DNA of 64,000 nt from Bacteroidota bacterium (GTDB lineage: Bacteria; Bacteroidota; Bacteroidia; AKYH767-A; 2013-40CM-41-45): contig JADKJP010000005.1 of NCBI GenBank assembly GCA_016720935.1, positions 62,001 through 126,000 on the forward strand, in the 5' to 3' direction. Positions 9,959 to 19,887 of the stretch are shown one piece after another. Below the pieces are notes generated by a model. It saw only the letters and a program-made list of their open reading frames with translations. It was not told the origin of the DNA and did not search any database. Position numbers and translations under genes: made by a program. The first letter of the stretch is position 1. The number at the start of each line of letters is the position of its first letter.

Positions 9959-10034
9959 CCGAGATTTCCTTCGGTTTTCAGGAACCAATATTGACCACAG
10001 TTTTCTTAGCCTTGTGCATTTGTTTGCATTTAGG

Positions 10035-10649
10035 CTATATGCTATATTTTCTTACTTCCTCATTAAGCTTCACTTTTACATATTGCCAACTTGTAGAATT
10101 CGTGGAAACAGGATCAGGTTCTTTTTCAGCATCTTCAAAATAGACAAGACTTTTTAGTACTACCATCTGAGAAGAGAAATCGTATTTTTCTGAATGAAAA
10201 GAGAGCAGTTGTTTCAGGGAATAATGTTTGAGCAATTCGCAAACGTCGAAAAAGTCTTTCTTTGACCCACGGTTCACTGTACTGTTCAGTTTCATAGCAG
10301 CAATGTCCTCAACGGAAGCAAGTTTTATTCCATCAATAAACAAAATAGGTCTAATTAATGGATAGTTATGCCTGATGAAATCTGTTTTTACTGAATCAAT
10401 ATCGAGAGTCAGTGAATTAGCAGCCTGAGCTAAAAGAGATATTGAGTGCTTTTCTTGTATTTTTTCAATAAAACCAGAGGTGTCAAATTCCTTTGAAGTA
10501 AAAAAATCAAGGTCAACGGAAATTCTATGCCCTAAATGTAGCGCTAGTGCAGTGCCTCCTACCAGATAAAATTTTTCCAGCAGCGAAAGGTCCTGAAGTT
10601 CCGTTAATAATTCCAATGCTTTGGGACTGACGGCTGAAAGGAAAAGCAT
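10035..10649 (-). CDS. AbiEii/AbiGii-type nucleotidyltransferase toxin-like protein
   Basis: A 204-aa protein of the nucleotidyl-transferase AbiEii family. The N-terminal signature FYLVGGTALALHLGHRISVD followed by LDFF holds the GG and DxD-type metal-binding residues; IAAMKLNSTVNRGSKKDFFD is the usual downstream motif. In characterised AbiE pairs such proteins modify tRNA or other targets with nucleotides and act in toxin-antitoxin or phage-abortive systems. It overlaps the upstream DUF6922 gene by about 46 bp if ATG 10649 is used, so the two are co-translated. The activity here is inferred from family. Confidence 0.85.
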   Translation of the reverse strand: MLFLSAVSPKALELLTELQDLSLLEKFYLVGGTALALHLGHRISVDLDFFTSKEFDTSGFIEKIQEKHSISLLAQAANSLTLDIDSVKTDFIRHNYPLIRPILFIDGIKLASVEDIAAMKLNSTVNRGSKKDFFDVCELLKHYSLKQLLSFHSEKYDFSSQMVVLKSLVYFEDAEKEPDPVSTNSTSWQYVKVKLNEEVRKYSI

Positions 10650-10894
10650 CGGTATTTTTCTTTAGGGATATTCAGAATTAGACTAAAATAATTCAATGTT
10701 TTTGGATCCAGAGATCGTGCACTTAAAAGTTCTGATTGTATCTTATCTATTCCATACACTTTCTTTAAAAGAAGCCAATCTTCCCATGTACCCAACATAC
10801 ATACGCGCACAATAATATAACCGGCATGAGTGGTTTCAGAAAGGGAATTAATATCAGTATCCCAGAAAAGTGTAGGAGTGAATTGAGCAATCAT
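10604..10894 (-). CDS. DUF6922-like small protein, likely partner of the AbiEii-like gene
   Basis: From ATG 10894 the product (96 aa) begins MIAQFTPTLFWDTD and carries HAGYIIVRVCMLGTWEDWLL and YGIDKI..ELLSARSLDPKT, a pattern seen in small DUF6922 proteins encoded just upstream of AbiEii-type genes in Bacteroidota. A TTG at 10918 would add eight residues but lies beside the stop of the small ORF upstream. Inferred role: antitoxin or DNA-binding regulator of the pair. It overlaps the toxin-like gene. Confidence 0.7.
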   Translation of the reverse strand: MIAQFTPTLFWDTDINSLSETTHAGYIIVRVCMLGTWEDWLLLKKVYGIDKIQSELLSARSLDPKTLNYFSLILNIPKEKYRCFSFQPSVPKHWNY

Positions 10895-10914
10895 AATTAC
10901 GAAGATACATCTTT

Positions 10915-11085
10915 TCAATCAATAATTGCAAGACGAACATTCTCGCCCCGCATTAAATAAATCAAATACCCTTCTGTGCAAATTTGGAAACCAAAAGATT
11001 CAATTTCTCCTAACTGATCTTTCGAAATATATCTATTGAAACCAGGAAGATGAAATTTTGAACGCGAAAAAATAACAGCGTCCAT
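10915..11085 (-). CDS. Hypothetical 56-aa protein upstream of the AbiEii-like pair
   Basis: ATG 11085 opens a 56-codon frame (MDAVIFSRSKFHLPGFNRY, then GFQICTEGYLIYLMRGENVR) ending 20 bp before the DUF6922 start, in the same orientation. The composition looks protein-like, and it could be the first cistron of the module or the stub of a larger gene. No family was recognised. Confidence 0.4.
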   Translation of the reverse strand: MDAVIFSRSKFHLPGFNRYISKDQLGEIESFGFQICTEGYLIYLMRGENVRLAIID

Positions 11086-11266
11086 TGATCTTTGAATTGT
11101 CCTTACAATAAACTTCTCCCCAACCTTAGCCCATCTGGTTTAGTATAACATCCCGCATATATTGGTTGTATCGCATAAACTCTCATTTTACTTTTGCACA
11201 ATTACATATCGCATTTCAGAAAACAACAATTCAAACATTAATTCCACTTCCAACATAATTTTCAAA

Positions 11267-12373
11267 ATGGAAAATGAAACAATTGAAATAATAAAAAAGT
11301 TATCTGCGAGAGAAGAAACTGCTCTGAGTCTGAAACATACAACTCCCTTGATTTTTGACAGTGTCAGGCAATACTTGAACGTTTACCATGTATTTCTGTC
11401 TTATTTTCAACAAATTCCCAGCAGAATCAGTATCATGCATAGCTCAGTCGATAAAGTAATTAAACGTATTGAAACTGAATTTGAGACTGAAATATTAGAA
11501 AAACATTATATAAAGTATTCGCTTCCGGAAAAATTCAAATATAAATATACAAACGTTGTCTTTATTCTTGCAGATCAGGTAATCATTGAAATTGAACTGA
11601 CGGGTGAAATTAAAATTTTCTTTAGTTCAAAATCGGAAGAAAAAGCGAAGTTTTATGAAAAATGTTTTTTCGAAAAAAGAAAAAGACGAAGTCAGCAAAA
11701 CATCAACCTGCTTTCGTCAGGACATTACGGACATGAATTACTTCCAATCGTAGTAAAAAAACCAAAATTAAATTTATCTTTAAATTACAATGACGATCTG
11801 GCTCAGGTGCATTCATTATTGTTAGACACCCTTTCGAAAAAAGATCAATCCGGACTTGTGCTTTTGCACGGAGAGCCGGGAACCGGTAAATCAACTTACA
11901 TCCGATTCCTGATTAACCTCTTCAAAAAACAAATTATTTTTCTTCCCCCTTCAATTGCCGGAGAACTGGATTCACCTTCAATGACCCGAATTCTTACTGA
12001 AAATCCAAATTCCATTTTTATAATTGAGGACGCAGAACAATTGATAAAATCAAGAGAAACTACTGTGAATTCGAATATCTCTATGCTGTTAAATCTAACA
12101 GATGGCATTTTGGGTGAATGTCTTGGAACTATTGTTATTTGCACATTCAATACGGATCTAAAAAATATAGACGAAGCGTTGTTAAGGAAAGGGCGACTCA
12201 TTGCGTCCTACAAATTTGAAGGATTAAGCTTACACAAAAGTCAGCTGCTCAAAGAACATCTGGGCTTAAGTGAACTGGAGCTGAATGAAACAATGTTACT
12301 ATCAGATTTTTATCACACCAAAGAAAACCAGTTCGGGAATTCATCCACAAAACGAACAGAAATTGGATTTTAA
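11267..12373 (+). CDS. BCS1-like AAA ATPase
   Basis: From ATG 11267 (MENETIEIIKKL) the product has 368 residues. The N-terminal 190 residues have no recognised domain. The AAA core has Walker A GEPGTGKST (about 203-211), a Walker B-like IFIIEDAEQL in which the usual Glu after Asp is replaced (EDAE), sensor 1 VICTFNTD and an arginine-finger segment ALLRKGRL. It ends with RTEIGF, as is common in this bacterial group. An upstream in-frame GTG at 11162 is possible, but the extra 35 residues look like leader sequence. The substrate is unknown. It stands next to a helicase gene but in a separate unit. Confidence 0.8.
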   Translation: MENETIEIIKKLSAREETALSLKHTTPLIFDSVRQYLNVYHVFLSYFQQIPSRISIMHSSVDKVIKRIETEFETEILEKHYIKYSLPEKFKYKYTNVVFILADQVIIEIELTGEIKIFFSSKSEEKAKFYEKCFFEKRKRRSQQNINLLSSGHYGHELLPIVVKKPKLNLSLNYNDDLAQVHSLLLDTLSKKDQSGLVLLHGEPGTGKSTYIRFLINLFKKQIIFLPPSIAGELDSPSMTRILTENPNSIFIIEDAEQLIKSRETTVNSNISMLLNLTDGILGECLGTIVICTFNTDLKNIDEALLRKGRLIASYKFEGLSLHKSQLLKEHLGLSELELNETMLLSDFYHTKENQFGNSSTKRTEIGF

Positions 12374-12506
12374 AGAAATAAACTCCTCCAATGCAGAATT
12401 GATAATACCATGTGATTCAAGGGCAGGAAGAATTTTTAGACACTAAAGCGATTTGCCAGAATTACTGCATCCAAATCATTTATCTTTACCCGACACTTCA
12501 GAATGA

Positions 12507-14966
12507 ATGAACCCAATAAAAACCGAGGCATTTGAACTTGCTTTAAAATTCGTTAACGAAACAAACGTTAACATCTTCCTTACAGGAAAAGCAGGAACAG
12601 GAAAGACGACATTTCTAAAATACCTCAAGGATAATCCGGTAAAGAATATGGCTGTTGCAGCACCAACCGGAGTAGCTGCGATCAATGCAGGCGGACTTAC
12701 ATTGCATTCATTATTCCAATTGCCTTTTAGTCCTTTTATTCCGGCAACGAATGAAACTCCCTTCGGTGTTGACAAGAAATCGCTTTTATCAAGAGTACGT
12801 TTTAATTCTGAAAAAATAAATTTACTCAATGCATTGGAATTGCTGGTGATCGATGAAGCAAGTATGGTTGCTGCACATACAGTCGATGCTATTGATACGC
12901 TCCTTCGTGCTGTCCGACACAAACAAGCTCCATTCGGTGGCGTTCAGGTCCTTTTCATCGGTGATCTCTACCAATTACAACCGGTAGTGAAAGAGGATGA
13001 GTGGCACATACTGAAAAATTATTATTCTTCAAATTTTTTCTTTGACAGCCATGTGCTAAGAGATAACATCCCGGTGATGGTTGAATTGAAAACTATTTTC
13101 CGTCAAAAAGATGAAAGCTTTATCAATATACTAAATGGTTTACGGGAAAATATTCTTACCAAAGAACATCTTGAGCTATTAAACAAACGGCTGAAACCGA
13201 ATTTTATTTCTCAAGATGGTGATGGGTACATTACACTCACTACTCACAATGCAAATGCGAATAAAATTAATGAAGTAAAACTAAACCGACTCAGTTCCGC
13301 ATCTTTTAAGTTCAAAGCTGCTGTCGAAGGTGATTTTCCAGAACACATTAACCCTGCAGAAAAAGAACTTGTTCTAAAAAAGGGTGCACAGGTGATGTTT
13401 ATCAAAAATGACCTGGAAGGAAAAAGATTTTACAATGGGAAGATTGGGATTGTCTCTGAGATTTCAGATGATGAAATTGTGGTTCAATGCGATGATGTCA
13501 AAATTGTTGTTGGCGAACATATCTGGGAAAATCTTTCGTATACCGTTGATCCGATCACAAAAGAAATGAAGGAAACGATATTGGGAACTTTTACCCAGTA
13601 TCCACTTCGCCTGGCCTGGGCAATAACCATTCACAAAAGTCAGGGTCTCACCTTCGACAAAGTTGTAATCGATTCAGAAAATGCATTTGCGAATGGACAG
13701 GTATATGTTGCATTAAGCCGGGCAACAACACTGGAAGGATTGATTCTCACAAGTCCCCTGAACGACCGTTTTCTTGGTCCGCATGCGAATTTGAAATTCT
13801 GGCAGGAAACCAAACACGACGAGAAATCTCTTCCGATGGTTTTTGAGAAAGCCCGTCAGGATTACATGAGACAAATGTTATTCAATGTATTTTCATTTGA
13901 TCATTTGAATTTCCCGCTTGAAAAATTCAAAAAGGAAATGGAAGAGTATAAGAAATTTCCGGGAAATCGAAATTGGCTGGATACTGTATCAACAAAATAC
14001 CTGAATATAAATGGTACTGCTGATAAATTCAGGCAACAATTACAAAGCCTCTGGAATGAAAATCCGAATCCTGATTTAAATGAAAAATTAAATACGAGAA
14101 TCGCTGAGGCAGCTGTATATTTTTCCACACAATGGACGGAATGGAAACAACTTATCCTTGATCATCCTTTAAAAATCAGTACAAGAAAAGAATCACGATT
14201 AATTGATAAACTGTTGCAGGAAATTCATGAACATTTGATACATAGTCTTATCAAAATAGAACTATGTAAAAAAGGGTTTCATTCAAACGAATTGGCAACA
14301 TGGAAAAAATTAATTCCCGAGAGTCTTGTACAACCAAAAAGTTCATTCCTGCCAAATGAAAAGGAAAAAACCGCCGAACAGCGTTCCGGTTTGTATGAAT
14401 TGATCGAAGCTTACCGAAATAAAATTGCAGAAGAAACCGATGTGTTGGCTTACATGATATTCAGTAATCAGGCTATTAAAAACTGTTGTAAGAACTTGCC
14501 GGGCGACAAAGCTTCACTCCTGAATATCGTTGGTTTTGGGAAACACAAAGTAAAGGAATATGGTGACGAAGTTCTCCGTATCATACACGATTATTGTGTA
14601 GACAACAATATTCCCTTAAACTTCAGTGCTGAAAAATCAAAAAGTAAGGGACTAAATAAATCCACGCTTCTCTCTCCTACTGTGAAAGAAACCATTGAGC
14701 TTTTCAACTCCGGTAAAAAACTATCGGAAATTTGCACTCACCGAAATCTTGCAGAATCTACAATTGAAGGACATCTGGCAATTGCAATAAAAAACAAGCT
14801 TATCAACATCGAACAATTGTTGAAGAAGAGTGAAATTGAATCTATTTCAGAGTTTTTCCCGGATGGTACGTTGGAACTAAAAGCCGCACGTATGAAATCG
14901 GATGGCAAAGTGCCTTTTGGTAAGTTGAGATTGGTTCAGGCCTGGTTGATGGCGAATAAAAAATAA
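12507..14966 (+). CDS. PIF1-like helicase with HRDC and C-terminal HTH domain
   Basis: An 819-aa SF1 helicase. Walker A FLTGKAGTGKTTFL (about 24-37), Walker B LLVIDEASMV (about 115), a Q-motif-like GDLYQLQPV, and C-terminal motifs ITIHKSQGLTFDKV and VYVALSRATTLEGL fit the PIF1/RecD-like group. Residues about 623-697 form an HRDC domain (SNQAIKNCCKNLPGDKASLL, FGKHKVKEYG), and about 723-775 a helix-turn-helix of the RecQ C-terminal type (SPTVKETIELFNSGKKLSEI). By family it unwinds DNA at replication or recombination intermediates. The gene is complete and uninterrupted. Confidence 0.92.
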   Translation: MNPIKTEAFELALKFVNETNVNIFLTGKAGTGKTTFLKYLKDNPVKNMAVAAPTGVAAINAGGLTLHSLFQLPFSPFIPATNETPFGVDKKSLLSRVRFNSEKINLLNALELLVIDEASMVAAHTVDAIDTLLRAVRHKQAPFGGVQVLFIGDLYQLQPVVKEDEWHILKNYYSSNFFFDSHVLRDNIPVMVELKTIFRQKDESFINILNGLRENILTKEHLELLNKRLKPNFISQDGDGYITLTTHNANANKINEVKLNRLSSASFKFKAAVEGDFPEHINPAEKELVLKKGAQVMFIKNDLEGKRFYNGKIGIVSEISDDEIVVQCDDVKIVVGEHIWENLSYTVDPITKEMKETILGTFTQYPLRLAWAITIHKSQGLTFDKVVIDSENAFANGQVYVALSRATTLEGLILTSPLNDRFLGPHANLKFWQETKHDEKSLPMVFEKARQDYMRQMLFNVFSFDHLNFPLEKFKKEMEEYKKFPGNRNWLDTVSTKYLNINGTADKFRQQLQSLWNENPNPDLNEKLNTRIAEAAVYFSTQWTEWKQLILDHPLKISTRKESRLIDKLLQEIHEHLIHSLIKIELCKKGFHSNELATWKKLIPESLVQPKSSFLPNEKEKTAEQRSGLYELIEAYRNKIAEETDVLAYMIFSNQAIKNCCKNLPGDKASLLNIVGFGKHKVKEYGDEVLRIIHDYCVDNNIPLNFSAEKSKSKGLNKSTLLSPTVKETIELFNSGKKLSEICTHRNLAESTIEGHLAIAIKNKLINIEQLLKKSEIESISEFFPDGTLELKAARMKSDGKVPFGKLRLVQAWLMANKK

Positions 14967-15042
14967 ATTTGGAGATCCTTCGTGGTGGATATTTTTATTA
15001 AAAACTTAGCGTGTTGTGGTCACGAAAACATGCAATTTCATT

Positions 15043-15385
15043 TTAACATCTCTTTATTTTCGTCCTAAGTGCGCAGCTGATTGCCTGGTTGCCATTTAAA
15101 AGTTCGGTTACTACCCATCCATCTGTATCACCGCCATCCAGGTGCACATCTCCGAATGTTGACCAGATAAAATTACCCGATGAATCCAGTTTCATCAGGT
15201 AATAAATATTATCGACATTATGCAGTGTTGTGGAACCGGTCACCAACCGGTAATTATCATGCGTAACACAGAGTGCATTTGCATAATTGTACTGGAAAAG
15301 TGAATAATATTTTACAAAATCCAATTGCTGTCCATTCAGACTGGTTGTACAAAAAATCAATATTTGTAAAATATATTTTTTTCAT
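15043..15385 (-). pseudogene. Fragment of a T9SS-type secreted propeller protein
   Basis: ATG 15385 with a T7 run (15376-15382; A7 on the coding strand) is followed, after removing one A, by a signal peptide (MKKYILQILIFCTTSLNGQ) and then DFVKYYSLFQYNYANAL and YLMKLDSSGNFIWSTFG, the repeat type of the next three genes. The frame stops after about 110 residues (SCALRTKIKRC), so more than two thirds of the expected protein is missing. It is both frameshifted at the start and truncated at the end. Confidence 0.65.
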
Positions 15386-15526
15386 TTGAAAAGTTTTTAG
15401 CCTCCGCGAAGGAATAACAATATTAAAGGTAGAATATAAATTGTTCAAACTCTCTGCTGAGGGATGTATTGAAAGCACAATTTTGTTAAGAATGTACCGA
15501 CAGTGGCATCATTGGAACTCAGTGTA

Positions 15527-18355
15527 TTAATCCAATATGATCAGTTTCTCTGAAATAAAGTAATCTTTGTTTAACTTAATTCTCACAAAATAACTTCCTG
15601 AAGATAATTTCTCATTGAATTGAAATTCATTTTGGCCGGCAATCAGAGAAACCTGTTTCTTCAAAATATTTTCCCCGACTAAATTATAGATTTCAATTTC
15701 CGCTTTTGAATTCTCCCTGGCATTATAGTGAATTGAAAAGGTTCCATTTGATGGATTGGGAAAAATTGAAAAATCAATAGAGGGAAAATGATTTTCAGAA
15801 ATTCCAACAGGTGAATTGCAATATTTGAAGGCAGAAAACTCTGCTTCTTCAGCAGCAGTGTAAACTCTCCCCGTTAAATAGACACAACTGGCATCATAAA
15901 TAATTTGTAATCCCTGCTGCGGATCTCCGGCAGTTGAATAGGGAGCAGATATGCTGTCAAGGTAGACCAATGCACCCAATGTATCATACACTGCTAAAAA
16001 AAGATAGGTATGATCGCTTGAATTATAAGCAGAACCGGAAACATATACAAAGCCGTTTCCGGCAGCAATTGCATTACAATCACTTCTATTAAAATGACTA
16101 TTGGACCGTATTTGATTTTTCCAGCCAAAAGTGCCATCGGGCTCAAGTTTAATTGTGATTCCATGCCTTATGACATTTGTGGAATCTTCGAAACCGGCAA
16201 TGTAAATATTATTGCTCTCATCAATAGCAAGGCGGTACTGGAAAGAAATCGTTAAATCATGAGGAATGAAAACAGAATTCCATAAAAATTGTCCGGTGCT
16301 GTCAAGTTTTATAACATTGAGATCCCAATCTGATATTCCACATATACTGGCTAATACAATGTTTTTATCATGATCAAGTTTCATGTCAGTCGCGACATCA
16401 AATGAATTATTCGGACTATCATATTGTGTTGTCCAGATGTCATTTCCTGCTGTATCCATCATTGAAACAACAATATCCCAATCCCGCGACACAGTGCCAA
16501 ACGTTCTGTAAGAATAGAAAATATTGTCGTATTCATCAATGATAATTTTCCCGGACGATTCCGCAGAATCTGCAATAAATTTATTCCAGATATAATTTCC
16601 TGAAGAATCATATTTCAGGATCTGAAAAAAATAGAGACCGGATGAATCCTTTCCCGTTTCCAGTAAATAAATATTCCCTGAATGATCGGATACAAAATTC
16701 AAGAATGACTCTATATAATACGGAGTAATTTGATGTGTAATCTGGTAGATTGTATCTCCATTCGAATTCAGTTTAATCAATCTGCCTTCAGATTTATATG
16801 TTATAGATGTGTAATGAGCGCCCGTGATGTAAATATTATTATGATCATCTGTATTTAGCGAAGTGAGATAAGAAATGCTGTTGACTTTTTTTATGGTTTT
16901 GTCCCAGATCTCATTTCCCGAATTATCATACTTTACCACACCAATTGCTTGTTCTAAATCTGATGAAAGCAGATCCCCTGCGATAATAATATTGCCTGAA
17001 TTATCCTTTGCAATTTTAGTAGAATAATCATCGCTCTGCTGATAATTCCTATGCACATCAGAAATTATTGTTAATGTGTCCGGTGAAATACTAATTAGTT
17101 GAGGACACGTTCTTTTGAAATATTGTTCTGAACCGACAAACAAATTATCAGTGGAATTTAGTATTACATCTTTGTAATCATCATTTGTGTTCAAATTATT
17201 ATTGTATTGTAGATGCCATTTCAGATTTCCTGATGAATCATATCGAGTAATTCCAAGATCAATTCCATATGTTGGCGGATTGATATTAAGATTTCCGGCA
17301 ACGGTAACATCTTCATTTTCAGAAACAGCAATTTTTTTGTATTCGTCAGTAAAACCGGGTCCGGTATTATAGTGTCTGCGCCATAGAGAATCTCCGTTTA
17401 GATCCAATTTTAAAATTCCACGATCACCTGCTGTATAAAGATAATTTTTCTTACAGGTCAGATAATTTATTTTACATGAATCAAGTTGAGTAATATTTTT
17501 TTGCCAAAGATCCGTTCCTGAAGAGTCTATTTTTATCAAAATGGAAAATGAGGATGAATCAAAGAAAGAATAAATAGAATTATAATTATCGAGGACAAAC
17601 CTGTACGATGTATGGGTGATCGGTTTATTTTGAAGCCAAATAAAATTTCCCAAGGGATCAAGTTTTGCCAGGATACTGGAATCCTGTGAATAACCGCTTA
17701 TCACAAAATTTCCCACATTATCTTCGACAATATCTCCTGCCTGGCTGTGTAATTCTGTTGTGTCAGGATAATTCATGTATTTATTCCAGATCACATTTCC
17801 TGATGAATCCAGCTTCGTGATCAGGATATCTTCGTGTTGATTTGCTCCATCCATTATATATACTGTAGACGTTAAATAGATATTCGTCAGACTGTCAAAA
17901 GTATATCCCTGAATTGTTCCTGCTTGTGTTATGGGAAATGGAAAATTGAATTTCCATTGAAGAGTTCCAACAGAATCATATTTCAATAACAACATTGTGT
18001 TTTTTCCTGCAGCACTTTTTTCGCCTCCGCCCAGATATACATTTCCGACTTGGTCACATTTAATTTGAGTCGTATATGCTCTACCATCATAAGGATTATA
18101 ATACGAACGCTCCCATTCACGCTGACCGGAAGAATTATATTTCGTAATCATTGAAATCGTGGTAGTCCAAACAGTATCCTTTTTAATATGGGTATACACA
18201 TTCCCAAAATCATCTGCACATTCATTTAAAAAATTCATTGTAGCAGGAACAGAATCATTTCCCCAGGTTTTAAACCAACTTCTGACAAAAGGTTGACCTG
18301 AAACATTTGAGTAAAATGAAATGAGTGTCAGAAAAAAAAGTAGTTTAAATTTCAT
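15527..18355 (-). CDS. Large secreted propeller-repeat protein with T9SS sorting domain
   Basis: A 942-aa protein with signal peptide (MKFKLLFFLTLISFYSNVSG) and about 14 degenerate repeats of about 50 residues of the form 'KYDSSGN..W...' and 'GN.Y..G' (delta-60/SBBP-like, beta-propeller). The last 80 residues are a T9SS type A domain (FSIFPNPSNGTFSIHYN, IYNLVGENILKK, SGSYFVRIKL). By family it is exported across the outer membrane by T9SS; the substrate is unknown. It is the first intact member of a minus-strand group of related genes (15-21 kb). Confidence 0.9.
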   Translation of the reverse strand: MKFKLLFFLTLISFYSNVSGQPFVRSWFKTWGNDSVPATMNFLNECADDFGNVYTHIKKDTVWTTTISMITKYNSSGQREWERSYYNPYDGRAYTTQIKCDQVGNVYLGGGEKSAAGKNTMLLLKYDSVGTLQWKFNFPFPITQAGTIQGYTFDSLTNIYLTSTVYIMDGANQHEDILITKLDSSGNVIWNKYMNYPDTTELHSQAGDIVEDNVGNFVISGYSQDSSILAKLDPLGNFIWLQNKPITHTSYRFVLDNYNSIYSFFDSSSFSILIKIDSSGTDLWQKNITQLDSCKINYLTCKKNYLYTAGDRGILKLDLNGDSLWRRHYNTGPGFTDEYKKIAVSENEDVTVAGNLNINPPTYGIDLGITRYDSSGNLKWHLQYNNNLNTNDDYKDVILNSTDNLFVGSEQYFKRTCPQLISISPDTLTIISDVHRNYQQSDDYSTKIAKDNSGNIIIAGDLLSSDLEQAIGVVKYDNSGNEIWDKTIKKVNSISYLTSLNTDDHNNIYITGAHYTSITYKSEGRLIKLNSNGDTIYQITHQITPYYIESFLNFVSDHSGNIYLLETGKDSSGLYFFQILKYDSSGNYIWNKFIADSAESSGKIIIDEYDNIFYSYRTFGTVSRDWDIVVSMMDTAGNDIWTTQYDSPNNSFDVATDMKLDHDKNIVLASICGISDWDLNVIKLDSTGQFLWNSVFIPHDLTISFQYRLAIDESNNIYIAGFEDSTNVIRHGITIKLEPDGTFGWKNQIRSNSHFNRSDCNAIAAGNGFVYVSGSAYNSSDHTYLFLAVYDTLGALVYLDSISAPYSTAGDPQQGLQIIYDASCVYLTGRVYTAAEEAEFSAFKYCNSPVGISENHFPSIDFSIFPNPSNGTFSIHYNARENSKAEIEIYNLVGENILKKQVSLIAGQNEFQFNEKLSSGSYFVRIKLNKDYFISEKLIILD

Positions 18356-18519
18356 ACTTGAACGATTGGGCTGTGAAGGATTTCCTGAAGATAGAGAATT
18401 TCTTTAACTAAACCACTTCAAACCAATGGATCGCAAAGAACTCTGGCAGCGGTATAAAACAATAATTAACGCCAGATTAGAAAGAGCGACTCAATTAAAT
18501 TGGAATTATGGCCCTCTTT

Positions 18520-19887
18520 CTATTGAGCCACAATAACTTTTCCTGTGCAAAGTACTGTTCCTTTCACATTGATTTGATAAAAATATATTCCTGGTGACAT
18601 ATCCTTTCTATCGAGAATCACTTTATTACCTGTTGAATGAATAATTCTTATTTGTCTGCCGAAAATATCAAAAATAATAATTTCAGCATTCGTTATCTCT
18701 TTCGATAAATCCATTTGGGAATAATTTTGAAATGGATTCGGATAAAATTCGTTGCAAATTATTGCTTCATCATGAACCGATGGCACTGAAGTATTGATCC
18801 CTGTTGTATCGAAACCCGTTATAGAAAATCCTTTTAACTGATGTTGATACGAATCAATATTTCCCATGAAGTAGTAACGACCGGCACGTGACTGAAAACA
18901 CGTGGTCGGACTTTCCATGATATAATTTTGAATTGTTTTTTGCCATTCGGGTTGAAAGAGACTGTCGACTTTCGAAAATACTGCTTTGCTTTCGGTAAAA
19001 CTGATATTGACTATTGAAGCAATTAAGTAGCCAAAATCGTTGGTTCGAATTATTGAAAATGTTTCGTCACCGAAAACATAATTGATGGTACCAACAATTG
19101 TGCCCGTTGAATCGAATCGCAAAAGTTGTTTGGAGCCGATGGAAACAATGATCGAGTCTGCGTCATAATATAAAGGTGAATTGTTTTGTAACCCTAACTG
19201 CGGCCGCTGCCATAACCGATTACCTACTTGATCGTATCGGGCGATATAATATGCGGGATAATTAAAATAGTATTGCCCTCTAATAACAAACCCTCCGTCA
19301 CTTCTTTCTGTGACATTTTCCGGGTATGGATTGTTGTAATCATGAGAATACCAAAGGCTGTTTCCTGTTGAATCACATCTCATAAGTATTCCTTCGGTAT
19401 TCGAATTGTAGGGATAATCTTTCAACATTCCGCCAATCAGCAAATCGCCATTATTCAATTGTTGAATAAGTGTAACGCAATTTACAATTGTATCAGACAT
19501 GATCTTGGTCCAAAGTACATTTCCGGCAGTATCGATTTTAATCACAGCACCACGCATGTTTGTATTTGAATCTTCATTCACACCTCCAATGAAAATATTT
19601 CCATCCGTTGTTTGAGAAGCAGAATTAAATTGCCTGATCAATGAATCGTAATTTGTTTTACACCAAATGGTGTCGCCGTTCTGATTCGCTTTAATTACCT
19701 GCAAATGACCGACACCATTAACAATAGTCTGTCTTGCAATGATCAGGTTGCTGTCGGGTGCTTCAAATATCCGGGCCCTGGTGTTGGTTGGGGAAGAGAA
19801 ATAATATTTCTGAAATGCCATTTGCCCCCGGCCGGAAACAGGAATTAAAATTACTATCAGAAAGATCCGGAATAGCTTAATGGTCAT
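18520..19887 (-). CDS. Secreted propeller-repeat protein with T9SS sorting domain
   Basis: A 455-aa protein with signal peptide (MTIKLFRIFLIVILIPVSGR), several repeats of the 'IKID.AGNVLWTK' type and a T9SS domain (NEFYPNPFQNYSQMDLSK, IIFDIFGRQIRI, SPGIYFYQINV). Its ATG overlaps the stop of the upstream, domain-less relative (ATGACCATTAA), so the two are read as a coupled pair. Likely exported and surface-exposed or released. Confidence 0.88.
   Translation of the reverse strand: MTIKLFRIFLIVILIPVSGRGQMAFQKYYFSSPTNTRARIFEAPDSNLIIARQTIVNGVGHLQVIKANQNGDTIWCKTNYDSLIRQFNSASQTTDGNIFIGGVNEDSNTNMRGAVIKIDTAGNVLWTKIMSDTIVNCVTLIQQLNNGDLLIGGMLKDYPYNSNTEGILMRCDSTGNSLWYSHDYNNPYPENVTERSDGGFVIRGQYYFNYPAYYIARYDQVGNRLWQRPQLGLQNNSPLYYDADSIIVSIGSKQLLRFDSTGTIVGTINYVFGDETFSIIRTNDFGYLIASIVNISFTESKAVFSKVDSLFQPEWQKTIQNYIMESPTTCFQSRAGRYYFMGNIDSYQHQLKGFSITGFDTTGINTSVPSVHDEAIICNEFYPNPFQNYSQMDLSKEITNAEIIIFDIFGRQIRIIHSTGNKVILDRKDMSPGIYFYQINVKGTVLCTGKVIVAQ

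Noticed and set aside
12476..12922. 148-codon minus-strand frame opposite the helicase
   Set aside because: It lies wholly within the conserved helicase ATPase region and shows no own features.
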